Positions 1 to 11,392 of a stretch of 64,000 bases of DNA are shown piece after piece; position 1 is the first letter of the stretch; every line of letters begins with the position of its first letter. Source of the DNA: Aristolochia californica (lineage: Eukaryota; Streptophyta; Magnoliopsida; Piperales; Aristolochiaceae); NCBI GenBank assembly GCA_029961685.1, contig JARWKL010000014.1, positions 22,326,452-22,390,451 of the forward strand, read 5' to 3'. The translations under genes were made by a program, and so were the position numbers. The notes under the pieces were generated by a model. That model saw nothing but the letters and a program-made list of their open reading frames with translations. It was not told where the DNA came from and made no database searches.

Positions 1-246
1 CACCAACTTGAGGGGGAGTGTTGAAATGTATAGCTGTATAGCGTGATCGGAGGAAACTGTATAGCGTGATTGTTTCCTCCGATCCCGTGATTATATTCTT
101 GATTCTATTCCTTGATTTTAGGATCTAAATTGATCCTAAAATCAACTTATAATGTATTATAAATAACCTCCTAATGGAGAAGAATAGACTCATCGGAAAA
201 TCATTCATTCAACCTTTGTTATTATTTTTCGGTTCTCTGTTTTACA
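1..246 (+). repeat. 3' LTR with polypurine tract of a Copia copy lying mostly left of the window
   Basis: A purine-rich tract (AGGGGGAG, about 11-18) is followed by an LTR at 19-246 that starts TGTTGAAATG and ends in TTTTACA. It is the reverse complement of the 227-bp LTRs at 2260-2486 and 7299-7525, so it belongs to the same family in the opposite direction. A polypurine tract directly before the LTR shows that this is the 3' end of a plus-strand element whose body is outside the window. The two hairpins described for the family are also present here. Confidence 0.85.
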
Positions 247-843
247 AATATACTTCTTCTGAGAGAAAAATCAGATAGATTTTGGAATATGTTATCGGGC
301 AAACATGACCATTGACTCTTCCGAAATCCATATCTCCCTCTAAAAAAATTAGATTGAGAATTGGTTGGATAGGTAAGAAAATAGACTTACAAATATTTCT
401 TTTGATATATAATTCTCAAACCTAAACTACTAGAGATGATAAATAAGGAAAGCATCACATTATCTCTAAGAGTTGACCGAGTGAACTCATAGAACCCTCC
501 CTTGTACCATATTGAATTTTTGGAAAAGATAAATACTTCACTAACTTGTTGTAATTTGGGTACAATGAACCTCTATTTATAATAGAGGAAACAAGCTGAA
601 TCTAATTACAATTAAAGTCCTTATCCCAGTTACACCCAAAGTTAAACACTAAAAGATAAGTCCTAGAACAATTGAACAACTGAACATAAATAGCAAACTA
701 ACATAACTAAAACACCTTTAATTGAGACTCTTTTGTGATACCTCCTCTCATGAAACTCCTGTAAGACTACCAAATTAATTTTGGTTTTGTAGAACTTCTT
801 ATTGTGAAAGTCATGTAAGACTCTTCTATATCTACTCTTCAAT
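247..843 (-). repeat. Fragment of a non-coding LTR element, minus orientation
   Basis: Bases about 510-843 are a reverse-oriented LTR of the family seen at 41859-42172 and 44239-44554; shared landmarks include the CTATTTATAATAGAGG segment. Bases 247-509 match, in reverse complement, internal sequence of the same family just inside its 5' LTR around 42200-42660. Reading on the minus strand this is therefore a 5' LTR followed by internal sequence, cut off by the Copia LTR that ends at 246. No coding capacity is visible. Confidence 0.7.
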
Positions 844-2254
844 AGAAAGTTATACTACAACTGATAATGTTAGAAGACTTACCATTTTTGCAAAAAATGT
901 GCATCTCCACATAAGTTTAGGAGGAAAACATCATCCCTTATGCAGATAAACCTATCTAGAAAACACCATAAAACACCATGAGAGATTACTCTTCGACACT
1001 TACTAAAAACCCTATAAATAGAGGGTTCTCCTAAAAATTGGTCCCTTTAGCTTAAAACCAAATTGAATTCTTTGTTATTCCACTAGCTTAAGAAATGTCA
1101 ACTATATATCAATCTCCTCTTGACTGAATTAGAGACAGAATCTCTATCCTCTTCACAAATTGAGAAATATACAACCAATTGTAGTACTTATGTAAAAGGT
1201 CCAACATTTAAAATATTACCTTGTGAAAAGCATGCTTGAAATCAAATATCTTCCTTAAGGCTATCATTTGCATAACCTCAGCACATTGTAGCTCTACCAT
1301 ATTTTAAAAACTTCTTGAAGAAACCTCCAATTCTCATCTCATCACTAGTATAGAAGTAAAAATTTCTTAGAGCATGATTATTCTAATCTCTCAATTAAGA
1401 AAATCTTAATTGTAGAAAAATTTGATCATATTTGGGCCAATCTCGACTCTATAAGGAAACTATTTTCCAACATAGAGGACCCCCAAGTATATAACTATTG
1501 GGAATATCAAAAGGCCTTTGAAGAGGTGTTCATGATTGAAGACCAGTACTTAAAATATTCATGGTTCATTTGAGTTGTATATATATATATATAAAGCCCT
1601 AAAATGGTTGCACGAAAACTAGTGGAAAGCTTACAGTGCTACCCAATCAATTTTCCAAAAAAAAAAAAAAAAAAAACCTTGAGATAGTCATTCCTAAAAA
1701 TAATCTTCCAAATGAAGTTAATGACCTTTACTTCTTCCTTAGAATTAGAATCTCATGGATAGTTTGTTTGGTATTGAACATTTAGACCAACGTCTACCCC
1801 GCCTTACTAGTCAAGCAGATTTACATCAAGTGGTGGGATGAATTTGATGTCGATTCCACTTCAATGGTAAATTTCCACCTACAACCACTAAATCATAACA
1901 AAGTGAGTATTTTTTTCAAAAGAAAGACACACTTAATCCAATAATTTAAAAAGGACTTCTCGGCCTTAAATGATGAGGCCATTCAGCTTAAAGCTTTGGA
2001 CAATGTTTAGTTAAGTCCACTAGACAAAAGATGATCTTAACCTCTACATTCAAGGAGATGTTGAACACTACGAGTAGCCTTCATCACAAATCTTCTTAAA
2101 TGCGCCTTAACCATAATTTCATGATGCAGGGTGACTGCAAACCTTTATCAGCACACCAAGCATCCTTCTTGCAACCATCTCATTGACCCGAGGGGATTAT
2201 AGACAATAGTAACTATGTGTGTGTATGAGATTAAAGATTTCAAGTATGTAACAA
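844..2254. other. Non-genic AT-rich stretch, unassigned
   Basis: No ORF of note and no recognised protein similarity in any frame. It contains a short TA microsatellite near 1578-1592 and an A-run near 1658-1677. The last bases before the Copia insertion read CTATG, one copy of that element's target-site duplication. It probably consists of old decayed repeat sequence, but I could not assign it. Confidence 0.5.
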
Positions 2255-2259
2255 CTATG

Positions 2260-2486
2260 TGTAAAACAGAGAACCGAAAATAATAACAAAGGTTGAACGA
2301 ATGATTTTTCGATGAGTTTATTCTTCTCCGTTAGGAGGCTATTTATAATACATTACAAGTTGATTTTAGGATCAATTTAGATCCTAAAATCAAGGAATAG
2401 AATCAAGAATATAATCACGGGATCGGAGGAAACAATCGCGCTATACAGTTTCCTCCGATCACGCTATACAGCTATACATTTCAACA
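2260..2486 (-). repeat. 3' LTR of the Copia element
   Basis: 227 bp, bounded TG...CA. It contains two perfect inverted repeats: 14-bp arms with a 6-nt loop (2360-2393) and 13-bp arms with a 14-nt loop (2421-2460). It differs from the other LTR at only three positions. Confidence 0.95.
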
Positions 2487-2493
2487 CTCCCCC

Positions 2494-4096
2494 TCAAGTT
2501 GATGCATAGATATCAGTCAAGCCCAACTTGTCAATTATACCATGAAATGCTTTCCCTGATACTACCTTCGTGAGCATATCAGCCATCTGACTCGCAGATT
2601 GAATAAAGGGGAATTGTATAATCTTTGCATCGAGGTTCTCTTTGATGAAATGACGATCAACTTCAACATGTTCAGTGCGATCATGTTGAATTGGATTGTG
2701 TGCAATTGCGATAGCTGCCTTGTTATCACAGTGAATATTCATAGGTTTGTCGTATTCAATCCCTAAGTCTCTCAGTATATTCCGTATCCATAACAACTCG
2801 CATACACCATGAGCCATACCTTGAAATTCAGCTTCAGCACTTGATCTTGATACTACCTTCTGTTTTTTCCTTTTCCAAGTGACAAGATTCCCTTCCACAA
2901 AAGTAAAGTAACCCGACGTGGATCTTCTGGTTGTCTGATCACCTGCCCAATCAGAGTCTTTATACCCTTCAATACTAGAGATTCCATTTTTTGAGAATAA
3001 CAAAACTTTTCCTGGAGCACTCTTTAAGTATCTCAAGATCCGATACACTGCTTCCATATGTTCTTCACTTGGTGCATGCATGAACTGGCTCACAACGCTT
3101 ACTGCATATGCTACATCGGGCCTTGTGTGGGATAGGTAGATTAATCTTCCAACTAATCGTTGATAACGCCCTTTGTCTGCTGGAATTTGATCTGGAAGAA
3201 TTCCGAGTTTATGATGTATTTCCATCGGCGTCTCTATTGGTTTATAGTCAAGCATTCCGGTTTCGCGAGAAGATCCAACACATATTTTCGTTGTGAAAGG
3301 AAGACTCCATGTTTCGATCTTGCAACTTCAATCCCCAAAAAATATTTAAGTTGTCCGAGATCCTTCATTTCGAATTTAGTAGCTAAATACTCCTGCAAAG
3401 CTTGCATTTCACCTGGGTCATCTCCTATCACGACCATATCATCAACATATACAATTAATGCTGTTACCTTTCCTTCTTTGTGTTTTATAAACAAAGTATG
3501 ATCTGAGTTACTTTGTTTATAACCAAACTCCTTCATTGTAGCCGAGAATCTCCCAAACCATGCTCTAGGTGACTGTTTCAGCCCATACAATGACTTCTTC
3601 AATTTACAAACTTTACCTTGAGATAAAGAACCACTTTTTACACCTGGTGGTAGTTCCATGTAGACTTCTTCTTCTAAGTCTCCATTGAGGAAGACATTTT
3701 TAATGTCAAATTGTTGCAGAGCCAGTCTCGATTTGCTGCTATAGATATAAGAATATGAATTGTATTGATCTTAGCTACTGGTGCAAAAGTATCCTGATAG
3801 TCTATCCCATACCTTTGCGTATATCCTTTTGCAACTAGCCGAGTTTTATATCTGTCAATGCTTCCATCTGGTTTGAGTTTCAATGTGAACACCCATCGAC
3901 ATCAAATTGTTTTTACTCCTTTAGGTTGGGGAACAAGTTCCCAAGTGGCATTTTTTTGTAGAGCCTCCATCTCTTCGTTCACCGTTTTTTTCCATTTTGG
4001 ATCAGCTAATGCATCCTGCACATTACTAGGAATAGAAACCCTGGATAATTGATCAACAGTAAATGCATATGATTTAGTCAACCTATGGGAGGACAC
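2494..4096 (-). pseudogene. Copia reverse transcriptase and RNase H, frame-broken
   Basis: This is the C-terminal half of the Copia polyprotein. Reading right to left: an RT start (KNATWELVPQPKG near 3940), the [19 protein letters not shown] block (about 3760-3850), the KKSLYGLKQSPRAWF block (about 3560-3610) and the catalytic YVDDM (about 3430-3445). RNase H follows (SAEAEF, DNKAAI, HVEVDRHFIKE), ending ADMLTK..LGLTDIYAST just before the polypurine tract. The open frames are 3902-4096, 3674-3892, 3234-3659 and 2494-3255, each in a different register, so at least three small frame changes interrupt it. Catalytic motifs are retained but the polyprotein cannot be translated through. Minus strand. 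Confidence 0.9.
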
Positions 4097-4253
4097 ATAG
4101 TTATTGATTGAGTATTTGGTCTTTGCTTCAAGATCAGGTTCATAATGTTTTTTTGGGAACTCCCCTATTCAATCTTTGTGGATATCTAGAGGTTATGTTT
4201 TCTGTAGGAAGACATGTTTCAGTAGACTCATCAAACACATGATTCGTATTTAC

Positions 4254-5885
4254 CTAAGGAGGAACATTCTGGGTTGATTCTTCAGTTGTTGGTGCAGACG
4301 GGCACAACTCTGGGGGTTCTTCAGGTGAAATTACTGAATCACAGTCTTGTTGCACATCATGACACTTAAAAAATTCATTCACCGCTTCTAACTCAATAAA
4401 TTCGGCACCTCTTTCAACATCTCCGTTAGTTTCATGTGGAACATTCTCTTCATTTGAACTCTCCCCCTGAAGAGATGTCCAAGAAACTCTCCCTGAATAA
4501 TAAGGGATTGATTCATGGAAGGAGACATCTAAAGTCACATGGAGCTTGTTGGTGTGTGGATCATAACACCGATATCCTTTCTGAAGATCAGAGTAGCCAA
4601 CAAATACACATCGCTTGGCACATGGATCAAGTTTATTTCGTAAGATCTTTGGGATATGAACATAAGCGGTACACCCAAAAATTTGGGGTTCAAGATTCGG
4701 AAGATGGGGAATTGAAATCAAGGATTGCAGCTTATGTAGAGGAGTTTGAAAATCCAGTACTCTAGAAGGTGTTCGATTGATGAGGTAGGCAGCAGATGTG
4801 ATGGCTTCACCCCAATAAAATCGAGGCATGTTCATGCCAAAGAGAGAGGCACGTACTACTTCCAAAAGTTGTTTATTCTTTCTTTCTGCCAATCCATTTT
4901 GTTGGGGAGTATAGGTGCAAGAAGTCTGGTGACGAATTCCATGAGTGGTCAGAATAGTTTCGAGAGAAGCATTAACAAACTCAGTACCACTGTCAGATTG
5001 CAAAACACGAATCTACTTTTGGTATTGAGTATGTATCATTGTATAGAATTTCTGAAAGGCTAGACACACATCACTTTTGTGGATAAGCAGAGATACCCAA
5101 TTTATTCTAGTGCATTCATCAATAAATGTCACAAAGTAACGAGCTCTAGAAATAGAGGGAATCTTGGCTGGACCCCAAACATCAGAATGAATAACCACAA
5201 AAGGTTCGAAACTTTTATTCAAACTCGGGAAATAAGCAATACGGTGGCTTTTAGCCAATTCACATGTATCACAATGAAAATGCACATCAGTCAAACCTGA
5301 AAAAAGTTGAGGTCGCAATTTCTTAAGATAACCAAAGGAAAGGTGGCCTAGTCGTCGGTGCCATAACCATACAGTTGTTTGAGCATTATCTTCACTGCTA
5401 GCTTGATTTGTCTGACTGATTTTTAATCCCCCATTCTCTGTCAACTCCAAATAGTAGAGTTTGCCCCGTCTAACACCATAACCAAGAATATTCCGGGTTA
5501 GAATGTCCTAAAAGACACAAAATGAGGGCCAAAAAGTTACAGTACAAGCAAGAGTGGAAGTAATTTGGCTAACAGACAAAAGGTTATATTCAAGAGAGGG
5601 AACCACAAGGACAGTATCTAATGTCAGATTATTGGATAAGATAATAGATCCTTCCCCAGTAATAGGAGAGGTACTACCATTGGTTGTTGAAATAACAAAT
5701 TGTGGAGAAGGTAGGATGGATTGTAACTGACTGGGATCCCTTGTCATGTGATCAGATGCACCTGTATCAATAATCCAAGGTCTATTCTTAGAATGTATAG
5801 AAAATACTAATGCATTATCGAGAATACCTGGATAGGCAACATTTGCAGTAGGTAGCTCCTGATTCTCTTCCATGGATGTCACCAT
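4254..5885 (-). pseudogene. Copia protease and integrase, frame-broken
   Basis: The frame 5508-5885 carries the aspartic protease signature DTGASDHM. The frame 5013-5450 carries the GAG-pre-integrase zinc finger (WHRRLGHLSFG...CDTCELAKSHR) and the start of the integrase core (HSDVWGP). The frame 4254-5003 carries the second core aspartate (QSDSGTEF) and the glutamate region (TPQQNGLAERKN), so all three catalytic residues of the DDE core can be seen. The frames do not join without shifts. It lies between gag and reverse transcriptase, the Copia order. Confidence 0.9.
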
Positions 5886-6782
5886 AGCTTTCCCAGCAGT
5901 CTTGTTACGGGGATTTTTTGAGAAATCCCACCACTCCGGATAGCCAATAATCTCATAACACCGGTGTTGTGAATGTCTTTTTTTTCCGCAGTGAATACAT
6001 ACACGATTGTTACCTTTGCCAGAGGATTGAGGGTTCTGACTGCTTCATGATCCTTGTCAGTTTTGGTTGACCAACATCACCGAGTTCTCGGAGACTGGGC
6101 GATAGCTCCCCATTGTCTGTCTCTATTGATATTCGCGTCTGACATAGGCATATGTACTTTCCAAATCAAGTTTGGGATCTTTTCGCAAAATTTCTCCACG
6201 AATTTGATCAAATTCGGAGTCAAGCCCACTGAGAAAAATATGAACCCGAAGCCTAGCCATTGTAGAGTGCAACTGGATTAGCCCTTCGACTGTTCCTTCC
6301 TGAGATATAGTTCGATGATCAATCTCTTGGAAAATAGCAACCAGTTCGTTGTAGTATGTGGATAACGGTCTACCATTTTGTTTGGTAGAAAAAGATCTCT
6401 GGTTCAGCTCAAATATACAAGTTTCATCGGATCCATCATAGAATGTTTTTTATACTGCTTCCCATATCTCCTTGGCAGTGGGGAGGCGAATAAATCGCTG
6501 CATGGGCAATGGGCTCATGGCGTCAATAAGCCAACTTTTGACTCTTTGATTTTCAGTAATCCATGCTCCAAGATTAGCATCACCAGATGCTGGTTTTTTT
6601 GTTTCGCCAGTGAGGTATCCAGCTTTGTTGCGTGCGCCAATTCGCATCTCCATAAGTTGGGACCATAATGAATAATTGGTCTCATCGAGGATAATTCCAG
6701 TTGGAAACGCAGAATTATCTTGGTGGACTATAATCTGTGGTGATGGGATAAGGTCGGTGGATGCACCTGTAGTGGTGACCAT
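5886..6782 (-). pseudogene. Copia gag, frame-broken
   Basis: The start at 6782 opens MVTTTGASTDL and leads into the typical Copia gag block (LDETNYSLWSQLMEMRIGARNKAGYLTG and ...KSWLIDAMSP), open to 6450. The frame then shifts. A CCHC zinc knuckle is readable near 5960-6005 (C-I-H-C-GKKR-H-SQHR-C). Gag would form the intracellular particle and the knuckle would bind element RNA. It is disrupted and not functional as read. Confidence 0.85.
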
Positions 6783-6806
6783 CGATCTGAAAGTTTTTTT
6801 TTTTTT

Positions 6807-7287
6807 TTAATCCGGTCCGGTTCGGTTCAGTCCGGTCCGATTAGATCTGGTCCGGTTCGGTACGATCTGGACGGATTCAATTCTGGTCCGCTCCAGTGCT
6901 GGTCCGATCCAGTTCGAGTTTAGACCGGTTCGGTCCAATTCGGTCGACCCGCCGGTCTGGGTCGACAGGAAAAATAAATCAACAGTACCTAAGTTAAAAA
7001 ATAAATACTGTTGTCTTCGGCAACGGCGGCCTTCTTCTTCGACAACGGCAGTCTTCGTTGTCGGCAACGGCAGCGGAGCGTCGTCTTCAGTCGTAACAGG
7101 GTGGTGGTGCTGTCGTCGGCGTCGGCAACGTTCTTTTGGCGTCGGGACAGCCGAAATATGGAGTTGCAGAAAAAACAGAGTTTTGCAACTCCGACGGATT
7201 TTTTCTTCCTCCGGCTTCCTCCTTCAGCGATTACAGGAGCACTTAGCTCCGACTTTCTGCGACGGAGAAGAGAGGATAATTCTCCTG
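6807..7287. repeat. Copia 5' leader with GGTCCGGTTCGG-type repeats
   Basis: Lies between the primer-binding site and gag. Bases about 6810-6960 are a run of imperfect short repeats built on GGTCCGGTTCGG, much more GC-rich than the surroundings. Bases 7010-7260 are also GC- and CG-rich, with repeated CGGCAACGGC words. Open frames on both strands here look like by-products of the repeat and are not called as genes. Confidence 0.6.
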
Positions 7288-7298
7288 CTCTGATACCA
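7288..7298 (-). other. Primer-binding site (initiator tRNA-Met type)
   Basis: The minus strand reads TGGTATCAGAG directly next to the 5' LTR, complementary to the 3' end of plant initiator tRNA-Met. Confidence 0.9.
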
Positions 7299-7525
7299 TG
7301 TAAAACAGAGAACCGAAAATAATAACAAAGGTTGAACAAATGATTTTTCGATGAGTTTATTCTTCTCCGTTAGGAGGCTATTTATAATACATTACAAGTT
7401 GATTTTAGGATCAATTTAGATCCTAAAATCAAGGAATAGAATCAAGAATATAATCACGGGATCGGAGGAAACAATCACGCTATACAGTTTCCTCCGATCA
7501 CACTATACAGCTATACATTTCAACA
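7299..7525 (-). repeat. 5' LTR of the Copia element
   Basis: 227 bp, same length as the partner LTR at 2260-2486, with three substitutions and no indels by eye. CTATG target-site duplication follows at 7526-7530. Confidence 0.95.
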
Positions 7526-7725
7526 CTATGTGTGTGTATGAACTAATAACACATATATACTAATTAAAATGTTATACTACCACAATAACAAATTCAAAAC
7601 ATAAGCAAGAAAGCGAAAGAGTGAGTAAGAAAGCTTCCAAAGTTCTTGTAATAAAATATACAAACTTACACTTGAACTTGTATGAAGTGAAAAACATAAG
7701 ATAAGACTCAAACTTACAAGAAAAA

Positions 7726-8123
7726 TATTGATTTTCAAGACTCCATGGATTTAGCTCACATAGACAAAGAGAGAGACACCTATTAGGAGAAAACAGGAGG
7801 AAGAAGAGGTTATGGACTTATGTCCTAACCCTTCCCCTGAAACTCAATTTAAAGAATAATAAAATTATAATATTACAATTATACCCCTAAAACTTAACCT
7901 AATTACATCAATGTCATCTCTATGAGATGACTCTTTATTTAACATCTTGTCATCACTATATGGGCTTGTGGGCCTTCTCTTTGATCTATGATCCTTGAGC
8001 CCATCTTCCAGATCTCTTGGATGTGTGGGCCTTCATTGGTCTTATGGGCTTGAGCCCATCTTCTAATACACTTGGATGTGTGGGCCTTCCTTGATTGTGT
8101 GGACTTGGGCCCATCTTCCAACA
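7726..8123 (-). repeat. 3' LTR of an outer minus-strand LTR retrotransposon
   Basis: About 398 bp from TATTGATTTTCAAG (the expected TG is mutated to TA) to CTTCCAACA. It matches the LTR at 18517-18898 through most of its length, including repeated GGGCTTG..GCCCATCTTC words. Directly inside is a polypurine tract (minus strand of CTCCCCCACAAACTGGGGG), so it is the 3' LTR of a minus-strand element. AAAAA precedes it and AAAAA follows the partner LTR: a possible but low-complexity duplication. Confidence 0.75.
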
Positions 8124-9105
8124 CTCCCCCACAAACTGGGGGTGAGAGAACATTATGAACGCCCAACTTGTTGCAAATGGTATATAGGATATTCTCGTTT
8201 AAAATCGCAGTCCTTCATATCTTCCAACACTCCCCCTCATGCTAGTGGTCTCTTCCAAGAGGCCTAGTTGGCATAATATAATTGAGAGTAAAATCACTCC
8301 AAGCCATAAGACATCACTCCATACTCCAGTCATAAAACTCATGTTGGATGTAGGGCACACTCCTATCTTTTGTAGGTAGTGGGTTTATACGTAATGCTCA
8401 GAAGTGGAATAAAACTCTTCCATAATTGTCCCTCCACAGGACACCTACTCTCCAGTGGTAGGAGTAATAAATGTCAATTAAGGGGGGGTAACGGGTAATT
8501 ATCTAGAAGATAATATTCTGGGGCCACCATGTGCTAACAATAGTCAGCAACTTAGAAGTCCTTCAATCAGAATGTCTCAACAAAAGAGACACAATGGTAA
8601 CAACTGAAATGGGTTTGGGCCCAATAACATGTACCAAATAATCTTTTAAAATGACCCATAAATAATCTGATGCGAGTCTGTGCACCAAATAATATGCTGA
8701 TCAAGGAATAAGCTGTCAATACTTCAAAATAATAATCCAACTGGAGACAAATAATCGAGTCTCGCCGAGTCAAATAGTAGACCAATATAGCCGAGTCGCG
8801 TAAGAAGAACTATGTATAGAACTTGGGACCCAGACCGTATAATCGAGGCAGAAAACAAGTAGGCTGAGTCAAGTTGACCCGAACCTGAGTTGACTCCATA
8901 GAACATAATCAACCCTGGGTTGGCAGGTTCATTGGGTTAATTGGGCCCGGTCCAGGTTGGGCTGAATCGGCGTTGGATCAAATTTTTCTTAACTTAAGAA
9001 AATAATAATTCAGCTATAGTTATCTTTTTCCCTGACGCTGAAGCTGTAATGGACTTGGCGTAAACAACCTTCGTCCAAAAATGGCAACTCAATGGTGCTA
9101 GTGAT
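8124..9105 (-). pseudogene. Decayed 3' internal region of the outer Copia-like element
   Basis: Just inside the LTR, the minus-strand frame ends ..CNKLGVHNVLSPPVCGG, which resembles the usual Copia RNase H tail (KLG..D/N.LSPP). Beyond that, no clean coding sequence is seen. A second CACTCCCCCTCATGC stretch near 8228 suggests a neighbouring Copia 3' end. The rest, to the hAT-like element at 9106, is unassigned. Confidence 0.5.
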
Positions 9106-9639
9106 TAGGGGTGGCATCGAGCCGAGCCGAGCCCGAACCTGCTTATGTTCGAGTCGAGCTTGATTTAAATATTTCGAGCCGAGCTTCGAGCCGAGCCTCG
9201 TCTCGAGCCTAAAATTGTTATTGATCTCGAGCCCAACGAGTTCAAGCCGAGCTCGAGCCTCAACATACATTTAAAACTTTTCACAAAATATATATCGAAT
9301 AAAATGTATATAAAATTATGTATACATTTTACATAAAATTGGGCATAACTTATATATATAATATGTGTATAAGATTGGGCATAACCTCTACTTAAAATTG
9401 AGCATAATCTATATATATAATACTTGTATAAAATTCGGCATGACCTCTACTTAAAATTGGGCATAATCAATATACATAATACCTGCATAAACACTCCATA
9501 CACACTCCATAAAATTGTCTATACATTCCATAAACACTTCATGAAATTGTTTATACACTCCATAAAATAATCTAAACACTCCATACACTGCATAACATTA
9601 TAAATAAACTCCATTCAATAATCAAACACAACAAAATTA

Positions 9640-10170
9640 AATGAAATATCACTATCAATTTACAATCACCCAAATAAAAACTATAAATCCTTTAAATAAA
9701 ATCCTATTACTATTAGATACTTACTAGAAAATTACAAGAAATATTTTAAATTTTTCTTAGGAAAGTTAAATGGACCTCATATTGCCTTTTCTAAGGAAAT
9801 AAATAAAAATTAATAATTAATCTAATATATTATTATACTTATCGATAAATTTTTAATCACATAAAATGTCAAACACAAAATTGCTATGAAAATTCCCTCA
9901 TGCTCAAAGTATTATATCATCAACTGTCAAATACTTATTCAAAATTTTTCTATATGGTTTTCTAACCCATCTTGGCAAGAAAATCTTACTTAGAAAATTA
10001 TATATTTTTTAAAAAGAATTTATAATTAGAAAAATATTTTGAAAAAACATGAGGCACTAATGGTCCCTATATTTCTATTAAAAATGTCTTTTCAATATTT
10101 ATTGAAAAAACCACTAATAGTCTCTAGAAACGTATTTCTACTAAAATATCTTTTCAATTTATTTAAGAGC
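9640..10170. repeat. Partial copy of the GGCC..TTAGTG MITE family
   Basis: Shares long stretches with 10400-10900 and with the MITE at 45756-46259, for example GGAAAGTTAAATGGACC and GCACTAATGGTCC. It lies inside the hAT-like element. Borders are approximate. Confidence 0.55.
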
Positions 10171-10399
10171 CATGAGGAAGGGACAAAGAGTTTTGTTTTT
10201 TCCTTGTTTATGATCTCGCACGTAGGGGTGGCTTTGAATAAATTATATATAAAATTATGCATACATTTTTAAAAAAATATAATGATAGGGGAGGTTCAAG
10301 ATTGAATTTCAATAATGGATTAAAATGCACCAATATTAATATTTTGTACTCCAATTGTTGTCTAGCATATTTTGTAATTTTTGAATCTGGCCATAATTT

Positions 10400-10900
10400 A
10401 TTATGGCCTCCTTAGTGCCCCTAGATAAAAAGTTATATTCTAGGAAAAACTAAAAATATTTTTCCTGTGATACATATTCTGAAAAAAAACCCTTTAAATA
10501 AAATGTTATTACTATTAGTGACTTATTAGAAAATTACAAGAAATATTTTAAAATTTTCTTAGGAAAGTTAAATGGACCTTTTATTGTCTCTTCTAGGGAA
10601 ATAAATAAAAATTAATAATCAATCTAATATATTATTTTACTTATCGATAAATTTTTAATTAAATAAAATATTAAACACAAAATTGCAATGAAAAATGCTT
10701 CATGCTAAAAGTATTACAGTATCAACTGTTAAATACTTATTCAAAAATTTTCTATACAGTTTTCTACCCCATCTTGGTACGAAAAATCTTACCTAGAAAA
10801 TTATATGATTTTTAATAAAAAATTTCAATTAGAAAAATGTTTAAAAAAAATGAGACACTAATAGTTTATAGAAAATTATTTCTATAAAATTTATTTTTAA
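10400..10900. repeat. Second partial copy of the same MITE family
   Basis: Begins near CTCCTTAGTGCCCCTAG, close to the left end of the 45756 copy (CCCTGTTAGTGCCCCTGG), and continues through the shared AT-rich body to GACACTAATAG. The right end is degraded. Confidence 0.55.
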
Positions 10901-11392
10901 TTTTTTCCAAAGGAAAAAGATTTTTTATTTTTTTATTTTATGATCTGACACGTGCGAAATCCCAGTGTGATATCATCTTCAGGGAGAAAACAATCCCAGC
11001 AAGCAGCTGCGACGACGGTATAGACGGCCGGCGAACAGCTACGACGGCGGTAGAGGCGGCGACAACAACCGATGGGAGGGGTCGGCGGTGACTAGGGGGG
11101 AGAAAAAAAATTTCCCCCCCTAGCTCTCGCTCTAGCTCCCGCTCCCGCTCCCCCGCTCCCTCGGGATCCCGTTATCGATCCATACCGATCCGACTCACTT
11201 CGAGCCGGCTCGCGAGCCGACGAACCGAACCTAGCTTCGGTCAAGGTCGGCTCGTTAAGGTAAACGAGCCAATTTCGGTGATCGAGCTCGGCTCGAACTC
11301 GATTAATGACGAATCGAACCAAGCTGGTACCGAGCCGAACCGAGCCAGCTCGCGAACCGGCTAGGTTCGAAGCCACCCTGATTACTGAGCAC

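Larger units (their letters stand above)
2260..7525 (-). mobile_element. Ty1/Copia LTR retrotransposon, complete ends, broken coding region
   Basis: Two 227-bp LTRs (2260-2486 and 7299-7525) bound the element, each starting TG and ending CA. CTATG flanks it on both sides (2255-2259 and 7526-7530), a perfect 5-bp target-site duplication. The primer-binding site lies directly inside the right LTR (7288-7298; minus strand TGGTATCAGAG), and a polypurine tract lies inside the left LTR (minus strand of CTCCCCCTCAAG), so the element reads on the minus strand. The protein order is gag, protease, integrase, reverse transcriptase, RNase H, as in Copia. I count three differences between the LTRs, so the insertion is fairly recent, although the ORFs carry several frame breaks. 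Confidence 0.95.
9106..11381. mobile_element. Non-autonomous hAT-like DNA transposon
   Basis: The left end reads TAGGGGTGGC and the right end, reverse-complemented, TCAGGGTGGC: imperfect terminal inverted repeats of the common plant hAT form. The 8-bp flanks are CTAGTGAT (9098-9105) and TTACTGAG (11382-11389), matching at five of eight and both fitting the hAT preference nTnnnnAn. The subterminal regions (9116-9270 and about 11150-11370) are dense in GAGCC/TCGAG/GGCTCG words, typical hAT subterminal repeats. The ~2.3-kb interior is AT-rich with no transposase frame, so it would need a transposase supplied in trans. The interior holds two related ~450-bp segments. Confidence 0.6.

Noticed and set aside
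6807..7339. Overlapping frames on both strands in the Copia leader as genes
   Set aside because: Low-complexity translations of CG-rich repeats inside the untranslated leader of a retroelement.
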